A stretch of DNA of 64,000 bases from Flavobacterium acetivorans (GCF_020911885.1 NZ_CP087132.1:2542001-2606000); one strand, 5' to 3'. Numbered from the stretch's first letter, positions 23,562 to 32,907 are shown. Notes: a model not told the origin generated them from the letters alone. A program made the numbers and translations.

Positions 23562-25565
23562 TTGAAAATTAAAATAATTATCCTGCCTATCTTGTTTGTA
23601 ATGGTCGTTTCTTGTCAGAAAAAGAAATTTGAATTCGAAAAAAGAAACGAAATTTTATCGTTGATAAAAAAGATAGAAGATTCACCTTTAAAAGCAGACA
23701 TTGAAGAACAATACTTAGATACTATATACCAAAAATTGCAGAGTCAGGAAAACGATTCAATTAATCGAAATTTATATTTTAAAATTGCGGTTAAATATTA
23801 TAATTGTAATTCCTTAGATAAATATCTAAGGACTACAAAAAAAATACATCAATTAGCAATTAATAGAAATGATGTTCCGCATATAGCAAAATCACTTTAT
23901 TATTTTGGCGATTATTATGAATCCAAAGTACAATATGACAGCGCTTACAGATATTATTCTATGTCAGAAAAATTATATCATAAGATAAAAGATAATTTAA
24001 ACTCTGGCAAACTAGCCCTTTATAAAGCAGGGATTTTATATGATACTGGAAACTTTAATGAAGGTGAAATACAAGGAGTAAATGCTCTAAAATTACTTTC
24101 AAAAACAAAGAACACAAGACTAATCTATGAAGCGAATATTATAGTAGCATTGTGTTTAAAAGAATTAAATAACTTTGAAAAAGCTTTGGAATATTATGGA
24201 TTTGCTTTAGAACAATTGGATAAACTGGATAGTCAAAATGAACCTAAAGAAAAGATTGCTAAATCAAGAGCATCATGCTACAATAATATTGGCTCCGTCT
24301 ATGAAAAAATGGAGAACTATCCCAAAGCAATACAGATGTATAATACAGGATTGCAAACAAATAATTTAAAACAAAAATATCCTAAATCCTACGCCGCTTT
24401 ATTAAATAATCTCGGGTATTCAAAAATGAAACTAGGAGACAATGGTGTTGAGGATTTATTATTAGAATCTTTAAAAATCCGTGACAGCATTCAAACAGAA
24501 CCAGGTATAGTAGCCAGTAAAATTAAGATTGGTGAATATTATCTTAGTCAAAAAGATACCAGTAAAGCTCTTACTTACATAAAAGAGGGATTCCTACTAT
24601 CCAAAAAAATTAAAAGTAATTACGATATTATTCAATCATTGAAATTATTAACTGAAAATGATATTAAAAACAAGACTTATTATTCAAATCTATACATTAA
24701 GGCTATTGACAGTGTTCAAAATGCGGAACGGGCAACCCGGAATAAATTTGCAAGAATAGCCTATGAAACCGATCAGGTAGAAGAAAAAAATGAAATTTTA
24801 TCTAAAAGGAATACCAATATCATTATTGGATCCGGAATAATTACTCTTTTTTTAGGGATCTTTTTTGTCATATACCGTCTAAAATCCAGAAATAAAGAAC
24901 TACTTTTTATTCAGGAACAGCAAGAAACCAATGAAAAAATATACCAATTAATGCTAAAACAGCAATCGGAAACCGAACAAGCCCGCAAAGAGGAAAGAAA
25001 TCGTATAGCGATGGAATTACATGATGGCATAGTAAACAGCATTTTCACGACTCGTTTTAACTTAATTCAATTAGATCCAAATGCGGTAGATAAAAAAGAA
25101 CAACTGGTAGAAGAACTCGAAAAAGCGGAGAATGAAATAAGACGCGTTTCTCATGATTTGACTGAAAACCTACTTTTTGAAGATAAAAGTTTGGCGGAGA
25201 TCATAACAACTTTAGTAGAATCCCAACAAAACCAATACAATACACAGTTTGATGTATCAATAGATAAATATATTGACTGGTCGAAGATTGCAAGTGCCAA
25301 CAAAATACATATCTATCGCATTATTCAAGAGGCTTTGCAGAATGTCAACAAATATTCAAAAGCCGAAAGGTGTTATATAATGCTATTAAAAACTGCCGAT
25401 AACATAAGCATTCGTATTTGGGATAACGGAATTGGATTTAATCCCGAAAAAGTGAAACAGGGAATTGGACTTAAGAATATTAAAAGCAGAACTGAGGCAT
25501 TAAATGGAGAACTTAAAATTAGTTCCAATTCAGAAAAGGGCACAACCATAGAGATCATATTTTAA
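23562..25565 (+). CDS. TPR-repeat sensor histidine kinase (HisKA_3 type)
   Basis: 667 residues from a TTG; no ATG fits before the lipoprotein-like signal ILFVMVVSC. A periplasmic region of TPR repeats (about 60-390, e.g. ALEYYGFALEQLDKL, SCYNNIGSVYEKMENYPKAI) leads to one membrane helix (about 423-443). A coiled stretch and HisKA_3 with the phospho-His in RIAMELHDGIV follow. The ATPase domain has the N box QEALQNVNKYS and the G box DNGIGFNPEKVKQGIGLKNI. It is the NarX/DegS-like class that phosphorylates NarL-type regulators, so the 21445 protein is the natural partner. Confidence 0.9.
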   Translation: MKIKIIILPILFVMVVSCQKKKFEFEKRNEILSLIKKIEDSPLKADIEEQYLDTIYQKLQSQENDSINRNLYFKIAVKYYNCNSLDKYLRTTKKIHQLAINRNDVPHIAKSLYYFGDYYESKVQYDSAYRYYSMSEKLYHKIKDNLNSGKLALYKAGILYDTGNFNEGEIQGVNALKLLSKTKNTRLIYEANIIVALCLKELNNFEKALEYYGFALEQLDKLDSQNEPKEKIAKSRASCYNNIGSVYEKMENYPKAIQMYNTGLQTNNLKQKYPKSYAALLNNLGYSKMKLGDNGVEDLLLESLKIRDSIQTEPGIVASKIKIGEYYLSQKDTSKALTYIKEGFLLSKKIKSNYDIIQSLKLLTENDIKNKTYYSNLYIKAIDSVQNAERATRNKFARIAYETDQVEEKNEILSKRNTNIIIGSGIITLFLGIFFVIYRLKSRNKELLFIQEQQETNEKIYQLMLKQQSETEQARKEERNRIAMELHDGIVNSIFTTRFNLIQLDPNAVDKKEQLVEELEKAENEIRRVSHDLTENLLFEDKSLAEIITTLVESQQNQYNTQFDVSIDKYIDWSKIASANKIHIYRIIQEALQNVNKYSKAERCYIMLLKTADNISIRIWDNGIGFNPEKVKQGIGLKNIKSRTEALNGELKISSNSEKGTTIEIIF

Positions 25566-25589
25566 ACAATCACAGTACAAAAAAATTAG

Positions 25590-25628
25590 TCCTCCTTCTT
25601 TGTCAACAGAGCCAAAGAAGGAGTTTTC
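25590..25628 (+). terminator. Intrinsic terminator after the sensor kinase
   Basis: Perfect 11-bp stem CTCCTTCTTTG/CAAAGAAGGAG followed by TTTTCT. Confidence 0.85.
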
Positions 25629-25656
25629 TATTTTTACAGCACTTTACCAAATGAAA

Positions 25657-25697
25657 CTTTAACATTTTTTGCAGTAAAACTACCTATTTTCTTAAAT
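25657..25697. promoter_or_regulatory. 41-bp nested palindrome, copy 6 (opposite orientation)
   Basis: On the plus strand CTTTAAC, 7 nt, GCAG, TAAAA, CTAC, CTATTTT, CTTAAAT. Reading the minus strand gives AAAATAG, GTAG, TTTTA, CTGC in the same order as copies 1-5. Together with copy 4 it brackets the regulatory block in inverted orientation. Confidence 0.6.
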
Positions 25698-25779
25698 TTT
25701 GATCCCGTTTAACTACTATCCAAAATCATATCTTTATTTTTCGGACAATTTAATATACACACAGAACCAAAGCCCGAAA

Positions 25780-25989
25780 ATGAAAGTTGTAAAAAGAATT
25801 GTTGACCTCCTTGAATCCAAAAAATGTAAAACCCACGGCCAACGGGCTATAATAAGAGTAATAAACAACGAATCAATAAGTATAAAAAGCTGTTGTGAAA
25901 AATTTAAAAAGGATTTAGAAGTAGCGCGTAGAGCTGAAATAACAAAACAAACCCGAGAAGCAATAAAAAAATTATACAAGATTAAATGA
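25780..25989 (+). CDS. Small basic protein, unknown
   Basis: 69 residues from ATG 25780; the frame continues upstream but crosses the 41-bp element region without an ATG. It is Lys/Arg-rich and predicted helical (RIVDLLESKKCKTHGQRAII ... ARRAEITKQTREAIKKLYKIK), with three cysteines including a CC pair. It could bind nucleic acid. No family is recognised and it may be a remnant. Confidence 0.45.
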   Translation: MKVVKRIVDLLESKKCKTHGQRAIIRVINNESISIKSCCEKFKKDLEVARRAEITKQTREAIKKLYKIK

Positions 25990-25990
25990 T

Positions 25991-26134
25991 TTATGGCTGC
26001 TTCGCTTCGTTTGAAGTAATAATTGAAGAACTGACAAAAATAAAATCAATGCTATCGAAAGGAAAATAATCATTAAGTTCTTCAAAATCGATATCAGAAT
26101 TCACCTCCTTTTTCAGTTCTTCATAATCTACTTT
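25991..26134 (-). pseudogene. C-terminal gene fragment, unknown
   Basis: An open frame without a start runs VDYEELKKEVNSDIDFEELN through FDSIDFIFVSSSIITSNEAK to a stop at 25991. The acidic composition and sharp junction with the Rhs fragment at about 26135 suggest the tail of an immunity-type or other small gene. Origin unknown. Confidence 0.35.
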
Positions 26135-26141
26135 TCTCTGT

Positions 26142-26603
26142 GAAATTAGGGCCAGATGGTAAACTTCCAGCTAATAGTGTAGGAAAGTATATGGGGAAAT
26201 TTGAAGGAGTAAATGTGTATGAAGCTGATCTCGGCTTTTTAGGTTCTGGGGAGGTTCAGGAGGATTGACTTTGCCTCCAAGTCGAATTATGGTTGGTAAA
26301 GGAGCTTATACTCTTTTAGGTAAGGGTAATGAGAATGTAAAAGAGTTATTTCGTCACGAATTTGGTCATATACTTCAATACAGACAATCTTTTGTAGGGT
26401 TAGAAGGTTTCTATAAAGTGATTGCTCCAGAAAGTTTATTAACTTCAAACATGAGTTTTGCGAATAGTTATTGGACAGAAACATGGGCTAATCATTTGTC
26501 TAATAATTATTTTGGAAGTGTTTTTAACAACCTTACGAAGTATCCATCTTCTCCATTATCTATTTTCAATTTTAGTAAGTTTTTAGCTCTTAAACTTTTT
26601 TAA
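26142..26603 (+). pseudogene. Rhs-type polymorphic toxin C-terminal fragment with HEFGH motif
   Basis: The frame SVKLGPDGKLPANSVGKYMG continues to EADLGFLGS. A 1-nt shift in a G run then moves it into WGGSGGLTLPPSRIMVG. Near the middle FRHEFGHILQYRQS has the HExxH zinc-protease signature, and TETWANHLSNNYFG follows. No Rhs core precedes it. It looks like a detached toxin tip (metallopeptidase-like or a fold that reuses this motif) stranded after recombination. The internal TTG at 26265 could give a 112-residue product. Confidence 0.6.
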
Positions 26604-26612
26604 AGTAATTTT

Positions 26613-27059
26613 ATGAAAATTAAATTGATTATTATTGGTTTAGCTATTTCATTGATGAGTACAAAATGCGCTGAGAAACCAGTCTATTTTTCTTTTGAAA
26701 ATAAATCAGAGAAGGATGTTTTTTTTTCGTACACGAAAAATATAGATTCTTTGAAAAAAATAATTTATGAAAATTCTTATCATGATAGCCGTTTTAAATA
26801 TTTGCATAAGCATACCATTAAAAAAGACACTTTAATAGGGTCTGATTTATATTTTTACTTATCAAAAAATAAAAATTTTTATACATTTTATTTTTTCCGA
26901 GTTCTAAAATATGATTCTAAAAAAAATGATTTTGTTTTTGGTGACAAATATGATAGTATCAATATTAGTAGAAATAAAATTAGAATAGGAGAAGGAGGGA
27001 GAAATTCCTTTTTGTATGGGACACATAAGATTATATTTAAGTCAAAAGAGTTAGATTAG
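26613..27059 (+). CDS. Putative lipoprotein, candidate immunity protein of the toxin fragment
   Basis: 148 residues, starting 9 bp after the toxin fragment. The signal reads MKIKLIIIGLAISLMSTKC with a likely lipidated Cys 19. The mature part is Lys/Tyr/Phe-rich (HKHTIKKDTLIGSDLYFYLS), compatible with a beta-rich fold. Position between a toxin tip and an Rhs core fragment is the standard place of an immunity gene, which is the basis for the suggestion. No homology is recognised. Confidence 0.55.
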   Translation: MKIKLIIIGLAISLMSTKCAEKPVYFSFENKSEKDVFFSYTKNIDSLKKIIYENSYHDSRFKYLHKHTIKKDTLIGSDLYFYLSKNKNFYTFYFFRVLKYDSKKNDFVFGDKYDSINISRNKIRIGEGGRNSFLYGTHKIIFKSKELD

Positions 27060-27060
27060 G

Positions 27061-27264
27061 TACTACGTTAATGCTTCGGGACAAATAGTAGAAAAACGCC
27101 TCTTTGATGCTTGGGGAAATATTGCCAAAGTGCAGGACGGAGCGGGAAATTCACTGGCAGGTTTAACAGTACTGGATAGAGGTTATAAGGGGCATGAGCA
27201 TTTGCAAAGTATAGGACTCTTACACATGAACGGACTGAATATGCAAATAAAATCTGCAGTATAA
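27061..27264 (+). pseudogene. Rhs/YD-repeat core fragment
   Basis: YYVNASGQIVEKRLFDAWGN is a YD-type repeat, and TVLDRGYKGHEHLQSIGLLH MNG is the conserved end of an Rhs core (normally GYTGHEHL ... LIHMNGRLYDP). It has no start, and the frame ends shortly after in NMQIKSAV, where a repeat end (CTGCAGTATAA) supplies the stop. Confidence 0.75.
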
Positions 27265-27293
27265 CTTAAACCTCATTTTATTCAATACTCATC

Positions 27294-30200
27294 TTAGTAC
27301 TTAGTTGTATTCATTTTTTCCCTCGGTAGATTAATTTCATGCTCTTGAGGATAAGGGGCGCGATGTGTGCTGCTGACATCTTCCTTGATTTGTTGTTGGG
27401 TTTTGTATTGATCCTTGGCGTCCATATAACGGGGGTCAGGTACAAAAGGCATTTTAGCCATTTTTGAGATGGTTAGCGTTGGAAAATGATAATCTACTTC
27501 TACAGTACCTAATAACAAATAACAGCCACCTCCTTGAAAAGGGAATTGTAACAGGTTATCAGGAAAATGCACCGTATCAAAATAAGTTCCTTCGTTATCG
27601 ATCCAAGTACCGAAATACATATTCCCCTTCGTGGTGGGGACTTGCTTGCGTGATATGAGATAGGCCAGCATCTTCACTTGCTTTTTATGATGACTGATTA
27701 AATCTTTGGCCATGACCTCTCCGCGGTACTTGGTTTGCAGTAAATCAAATACGGTACAGGAAACGGGAAAGCTCAGCAATTCGATTTCATCAAAAGCATC
27801 TTCATAGAGGGAACGCTCTAAATTGGGAAGTTTGTATTCTTTAACGGGTTCTTGCAATAGCATTAGATTCTTATTTTCGGGTTTTAGGTTGTTGAGTAAT
27901 AGACTGGCAATAACCAAAAGTTGATTCTTAGTTTTGGCTGTAAAACGAAAGGCCCCTATGAAAATCAATGTTTTGATCCCTTCGATGCCCATTGGAATGC
28001 GATTAATGAAATCTTCTAACGAAATAAAGTCCCCATTTTTCTCCCGATCTGATACTATAAACAAAGCCATTTTACTGTCCACACTCAGTAGATGCATGAA
28101 GCCAAGATAGACATCGGTGCCATAGAGATTGGTTTCATAATTGCTTTTATTCACACAGGGATTGTGCACTGTTGCCCCTGCCATTCTTGCTTCGTGAACA
28201 TAGACTTCGGTGCGGTAAAAACCACCTTGATTATTAATAACGGCCACCATAAATTCAATAGGGTAGTAGACCTTCAGGTATAAGCTTTGGTAACTCTCCA
28301 CAGCATAAGAAGCAGAGTGCGCCTTACAAAACGAATAGCCTGCAAAAGATTCTATTTGGCGATAAATCTCTTCACTCAAGGCTATAGGATGCCCTTTTTG
28401 AGCACAGGCGGCAAAAAAATTGTCTTTCACTTTTTGTAGCGCTTGCAGTGAACGCCCTTTACCGGACATTGCACGACGAAGAATATCCCCGTCGGCAGCG
28501 GGTAAGCCACCATAGTGCAAGGCAATTTTTATCACATCTTCTTGATAGACCATAATCCCATAGGTTTCCCCTAATTGTTCTTTAAATACCTCATGGAAAT
28601 ACTCAAATTGGGATGGATTGTTATGTCTGAAAATATATTCTTTCATCATTCCTGATTTGGCCACACCAGGACGAATAATAGAAGAAGCGGCGACCAATGT
28701 TTTATAATTATCACATTTCAATCTTCTCAATAATCCCCTCATGGCGGGACTTTCGATGTAAAAACAACCAATGGTTTTGCCTTGTTCCAAATAACTGTTG
28801 GCTAGCATTTCATTTTTAGAAATGGAGGTGTCTCGAATATTTACCCGGATCCCACGGTTTTTCTCAATCAATTTTACGCTATCGTCAATGTGACCTATAC
28901 CCCGCTGGCTTAGTATATCAAATTTTTCAAATCCAATATCTTCGGCAACGTGCATATCAAAAAGCACAATTGGAAAGCCTTTTGGGGGCATTTCCAGTGG
29001 CGTATAATTGGTTATCGGTTCTTCGGATATTAAGATACCACAGGAATGCATACTGCGTTGATTGGGGTATTTTTCGAGCATCAGACCGTACTCTTGTACG
29101 AATTTCACAATAGTATTCGTTTCATGAAGCTTCATCGGATTTTTGGCGAGCATGTCTAATTCTTCTTTTGGAAGACCGAACACTTTTCCCACTTCCCTAA
29201 AAATAGAACGGTATTTGAATTCGACATTCGTACCACAAAAAGCCACATTTTCCTTGCCGTAGCGATTAAAAATATATTCCAAAATAACATCGCGTTCTTT
29301 CCAACTCCAATCAATATCAAAATCGGGTGGGCTTTTTCGATTTTCATTTAAAAAACGTTCAAAGTAAAGGTCCAGTTCTAAAGGGCATATATCAGTGATA
29401 CCAAGGCAATAGGCAATGATACTATTGGCACCACTACCACGTCCAATATGCATGAAGCCACGACTGTTGCTGTAGCGAATGATATCCCAAGTAATTAAAA
29501 AATAACCGCTAAATTCCAGTTGGTTAATGACTTTAAGTTCTTTCTCTACACGCGCTTTGGCTTGGATGTTGCTTTTTCCGTATCGCCAAAGGAGACCTTG
29601 CTGGGCCAACGAAGTCAGTAAAGCAATGTCGGTCTGACTATTATTAGTATAATGTTTTTTATTTCTAGGCGTATTAAATTCAAATTCAAAATTGCATTGG
29701 TCTATTAGTTTTTCTGTATTTCGGATAATTTCGGGGTATTCCCCATAGACCGCTAAAAGTTCTTCTACTGGTTTTAATACTTCAGATGTTTTGCAATAAT
29801 CGGCCTCCGTTAACTTTGATAAAATAATATTAGAATCAATTGCTCGTAGTATTTTATGCAGATTAAATTCTTTTTTGGTTCTGAAAGTTACGGGTTGCAG
29901 CACTATCATTTTGGCTATTTTACTTTTAAGTTCTGCAGCAAATAGTTTGGGAACTTCCTCTGGACGAAGACCTATAAATTCATTGTCTCGAAGTGTATTA
30001 GGCGCATTTTCTAAGGTGTAAATAATATAAACCGAATCGAATTCCGGAGCATAAAGCGGTAAGGCTTCTCCACTGAAATTATATGAAGTCAGAAATTGAT
30101 TCATTTCTGCTAATCCATTGGCATTTTTAGCAATACCAATGTATCGCATGGTTTTTTCAGAATGGAATTCCATGCCTACCAAAGGTTTTATTCCAACTGC

Positions 30201-30356
30201 ATTACAGCCTTTTATAAAATCATAAATGCCCGTTACTGTATTAATATCTGTGAGTGCCATTGCTTTTAGGCCACAGGTAACCCCTTGACTAATAAGGTCA
30301 TTCAGTGAAATGGTACCGTAACGTAGGGAATGGAAGGAATGGCAGTTGAGGTACAT
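27294..30356 (-). CDS. dnaE: DNA polymerase III alpha subunit, DnaE2/ImuC-like error-prone type
   Basis: 1020 residues, short for a replicative DnaE but right for the mutagenic DnaE2/ImuC class. An N-terminal PHP domain starts MYLNCHSFHSLRYGTISLND. The catalytic Asp pair is in PPDFDIDWSW near residue 343, and the palm continues through HIGRGSGANSIIAYCLGIT. A fingers segment (GLPAADGDILRRAMSGKGRS) and a C-terminal OB-like region (MYFGTWIDNEG) follow. It lies 70 bp downstream of the Y-family polymerase gene on the same strand. Together with the LexA-like gene they form a damage-induced translesion synthesis cassette. Confidence 0.9.
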   Translation of the reverse strand: MYLNCHSFHSLRYGTISLNDLISQGVTCGLKAMALTDINTVTGIYDFIKGCNAVGIKPLVGMEFHSEKTMRYIGIAKNANGLAEMNQFLTSYNFSGEALPLYAPEFDSVYIIYTLENAPNTLRDNEFIGLRPEEVPKLFAAELKSKIAKMIVLQPVTFRTKKEFNLHKILRAIDSNIILSKLTEADYCKTSEVLKPVEELLAVYGEYPEIIRNTEKLIDQCNFEFEFNTPRNKKHYTNNSQTDIALLTSLAQQGLLWRYGKSNIQAKARVEKELKVINQLEFSGYFLITWDIIRYSNSRGFMHIGRGSGANSIIAYCLGITDICPLELDLYFERFLNENRKSPPDFDIDWSWKERDVILEYIFNRYGKENVAFCGTNVEFKYRSIFREVGKVFGLPKEELDMLAKNPMKLHETNTIVKFVQEYGLMLEKYPNQRSMHSCGILISEEPITNYTPLEMPPKGFPIVLFDMHVAEDIGFEKFDILSQRGIGHIDDSVKLIEKNRGIRVNIRDTSISKNEMLANSYLEQGKTIGCFYIESPAMRGLLRRLKCDNYKTLVAASSIIRPGVAKSGMMKEYIFRHNNPSQFEYFHEVFKEQLGETYGIMVYQEDVIKIALHYGGLPAADGDILRRAMSGKGRSLQALQKVKDNFFAACAQKGHPIALSEEIYRQIESFAGYSFCKAHSASYAVESYQSLYLKVYYPIEFMVAVINNQGGFYRTEVYVHEARMAGATVHNPCVNKSNYETNLYGTDVYLGFMHLLSVDSKMALFIVSDREKNGDFISLEDFINRIPMGIEGIKTLIFIGAFRFTAKTKNQLLVIASLLLNNLKPENKNLMLLQEPVKEYKLPNLERSLYEDAFDEIELLSFPVSCTVFDLLQTKYRGEVMAKDLISHHKKQVKMLAYLISRKQVPTTKGNMYFGTWIDNEGTYFDTVHFPDNLLQFPFQGGGCYLLLGTVEVDYHFPTLTISKMAKMPFVPDPRYMDAKDQYKTQQQIKEDVSSTHRAPYPQEHEINLPREKMNTTKY

Positions 30357-30426
30357 TGGTGGGTTGTGAATAGTGAATAGTGTCCTTCGACTTCGCTCAG
30401 GATGACAGTGAGTAGTGAGTTTTTTT

Positions 30427-31611
30427 TTATTTAGAGGATCGTTTTAAAATTTCGTTTTTGTTATTGGGTTTGAATGAAGCTCCGGCACAACGCATTACGG
30501 CGTCAAAACCATAACGGCTTTTCATTTTATCCATAGCGGCATATAGTGCAAGCATTTCTTCGGTATCTTCAAAAAGGTTGATTTGGTAGGTACCTCTAAC
30601 AAGGCCACTAAAGCGAATACCTATTAATCGCAATCTCATCCGTCGTTGAAAGAGTTTGTCAAATAGTTCTACGACATTTTTGGTGAGTATATGATCTGCT
30701 GAGGTATATGCTATTTTGCATTGTTTGGTTTCGGTATCAAAATTGGCATATCTAATTTTAATGACAACTGTTGAGGTTAGCCATTGTTCTGATCGCAGTT
30801 GGAAGGCTAATTTTTCGACCATGCCAACAAGTATTGATTTCAGTTTTTGAATATCAATGGTATCCTGATCAAAGGTATGTTCGGTAGAAATTGATTTTCT
30901 CTCGGTGTAGGGTTCCACAGGATTGTTATCGATACCGTTGGCTTTTTTCCAAATCTCAATACCATTTTTACCAATCATTCGTTGCAGGACCTCGGCAGGC
31001 ATTTCGGAAAGTGTTTGTATGGTGCGAATCCCAATTCTTGATAATAATCGAAAGCTAACATCGCCCACCATCGGAATCTTTTGTATGGATAAAGGATTTA
31101 GAAATGGCTTTACCAAGTGTTCCGGTATTTCTAAATTCATTTTTTGCTTTCCTTCTCCAGTGCCAATTTTGGAAACGGTTTTGTTCACTGATAAAGCAAA
31201 AGTTAGGGGTAATCCCGTTTCTTTTGTAATTCTCTGTGCCAGTTCGTTGGTCCATTTGTAACTACCGTAGAATTTATCCATTCCGGTAATGTCGAGATAA
31301 AATTCATCAATGCTTGCTTTCTCCACTACAGGTGCTTTTTCCTGAATTATTTCAGTGATCGTATGGGAATATTTAGAATACAATTCCATGTCGCCTTTCA
31401 TCACTTTGGCTTGTGGACACAGCTTCAGTGCCATATGGATTGGCATAGCTGAACGCACCCCAAAACGGCGTGCTTCGTAGGAGCAAGAGGCCACCACACC
31501 ACGGTCACCACCGCCAATAATCAAAGGGATACCTTCTAATTGAGAGTTAGTAATTCTTTCGCAGGAGACGAAAAAAGTATTCATGTCGAGATGTACAATT
31601 GCCCTTGTCAT
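30427..31611 (-). CDS. dinB: Y-family DNA polymerase (DinB/Pol IV type)
   Basis: 394 residues from ATG 31611; the upstream extension of the frame crosses the promoter. Active-site residues are visible: HLDMNTFFVSCER (Asp 7 region) and KASIDEFYLDITG (Asp-Glu near residue 102). The helix-hairpin-helix (MIGKNGIEIWKKANGID) and the little-finger domain (ISTEHTFDQDT onward) are complete. It copies past DNA lesions. The promoter faces the divergent S24 repressor gene across an 85-bp control region, and dnaE follows in the same direction. Confidence 0.93.
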   Translation of the reverse strand: MTRAIVHLDMNTFFVSCERITNSQLEGIPLIIGGGDRGVVASCSYEARRFGVRSAMPIHMALKLCPQAKVMKGDMELYSKYSHTITEIIQEKAPVVEKASIDEFYLDITGMDKFYGSYKWTNELAQRITKETGLPLTFALSVNKTVSKIGTGEGKQKMNLEIPEHLVKPFLNPLSIQKIPMVGDVSFRLLSRIGIRTIQTLSEMPAEVLQRMIGKNGIEIWKKANGIDNNPVEPYTERKSISTEHTFDQDTIDIQKLKSILVGMVEKLAFQLRSEQWLTSTVVIKIRYANFDTETKQCKIAYTSADHILTKNVVELFDKLFQRRMRLRLIGIRFSGLVRGTYQINLFEDTEEMLALYAAMDKMKSRYGFDAVMRCAGASFKPNNKNEILKRSSK

Positions 31612-31626
31612 ATTCTTTAATTTGTA

Positions 31627-31690
31627 GGTTACAAAATTAGTATAGATACTAACAATTATATGTACATTTGTAGTTACAAATTGTAACAAT
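31627..31690. promoter_or_regulatory. Divergent promoters and operator of the mutagenesis cassette
   Basis: A perfect palindrome GTTACAAATTGTAAC is at 31673-31687. A related half site GGTTACAAAA starts at 31627 and a second palindrome TAGTATAGATACTA is at 31638-31651. A -7 box TACATTTG (31663-31670) faces the repressor gene and TAATTTTG on the minus strand faces dinB. The operator overlaps the expected start site of the repressor, so self-repression is likely. Confidence 0.7.
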
Positions 31691-31696
31691 ATTATT

Positions 31697-32461
31697 ATGT
31701 CGTTATTTTCAGATAATATCAGAGCATTGCGGGTAAGGGATAAAATCTCTCAGGAAAAATTAGCCGAGCACTTGCAAATTACCAGGGGTCGGTATGTCAA
31801 ATATGAAGACGGTACCTCGGAAGCTCCTTATGATATCCTAAAGAAGATCGCTTATCATTTTCATATCAGTATTGATTTACTATTGTCAGTAGACGTTCGT
31901 AAAATTGATGTTCAAGATTTGATTAATTTAGAAAACAACCGACTTATTCTACCCATCCAAGTGGACCAGAATGGGAATGATAGTATAGAGATTGTTACTG
32001 AAAAGGTAAAGGCGGGCTATCTTACAGGTTATTCAGATCCGGAATATATTGAAAGCCTGCAACAGATTTCATTGCCTTTTTTGGGTTCCGGGAAACATCG
32101 TGGTTTTCCGGTAGAGGGTGATTCAATGCCACCGCATGAGGATGGTTCTATTATTGTGGGACGCTATGTAGAGCATATCGGTGAAGTACAAGATGGCAGA
32201 ACTTATATCCTGATTACTAAAAATCAAGGGATGGTGTATAAGCGTCTTAATAAGAACAAAAAGAATGCATTGGTTTTAGAATCAGATAATCGGTTTTATC
32301 CTAACTATGAAGTTAAATTTTCTGAAATTCTCGAAATATGGGAATACCAATGTAATATTGGACGGACTGACAGTAAGCAGCCTGTAACCGAAATGGAAAG
32401 TTTGAAAGAAATTTTATTGGAGTTGAAAAGAGAGGTTCAGGATTTGAAATTTAGGGGGTAG
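31697..32461 (+). CDS. LexA-like XRE/S24 repressor
   Basis: 254 residues. An N-terminal XRE helix-turn-helix (NIRALRVRDKISQEKLAEHL, ITRGRYVKYEDGTSEAPYDI) is followed by a linker and an S24 peptidase domain. The catalytic Ser is in PVEGDSMPPHEDG and the Lys in QGMVYKRLNKN. A possible self-cleavage site is the Ala-Gly of VKAGYLTG. Such proteins bind the operator and cut themselves when RecA filaments form, releasing the cassette. It is divergent from dinB with a palindromic operator between them. The coiled C-terminal tail of about 30 residues is an addition to the basic fold. Confidence 0.9.
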   Translation: MSLFSDNIRALRVRDKISQEKLAEHLQITRGRYVKYEDGTSEAPYDILKKIAYHFHISIDLLLSVDVRKIDVQDLINLENNRLILPIQVDQNGNDSIEIVTEKVKAGYLTGYSDPEYIESLQQISLPFLGSGKHRGFPVEGDSMPPHEDGSIIVGRYVEHIGEVQDGRTYILITKNQGMVYKRLNKNKKNALVLESDNRFYPNYEVKFSEILEIWEYQCNIGRTDSKQPVTEMESLKEILLELKREVQDLKFRG

Positions 32462-32539
32462 TAGAGGCTGTGTCAGGAGATTTCGGAGAGCTTGGTAAAT
32501 GGTAAAGTGGAAAAGCATCCTTAGATGCTATTTCTATTG

Positions 32540-32841
32540 TTATTCATTTTTTAAAAGTTCCTCAGCTTTTTCTAATCCAACTAAAAAATTATCGCTTTTT
32601 GAATTTACCCGATACAGACTATATAATATTGATATATATTCTTCCTTTAAATTTTCTGATAGTTTTTTGCAAATGATAAATACAAGGTTTTGTTCAAAAG
32701 AATTCCATTTTGTTCTACTATTCCAACTATTGTATTTCTAATATACCCAGATTCATCAAACTCTATTGATTCTTCGCATATATTGGCATTTTCTGTCCAG
32801 TAATAACTTTTTAATTCTGCTGCTTTTTTTTTTGCGACCAT
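32540..32841 (-). pseudogene. Small hypothetical gene with a frameshift
   Basis: From ATG 32841 (MVAKKKAAELKSYYWTENAN) the frame stops early at 32647. A 1-nt shift near 32690 continues as FIICKKLSENLKEEYISILY to LEKAEELLKNE and a stop at 32540. Both halves look coding, so a frameshifted gene of about 100 residues is likely. No family is recognised. A long palindromic repeat lies just upstream of its start, as for the small genes at 60-64 kb. Confidence 0.5.
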
Positions 32842-32907
32842 AATTATATTTTTTGGTTATATTCGTAATGTACAAAATCTCGGTATGTGCTATTGAAGGT
32901 TTAGTTC

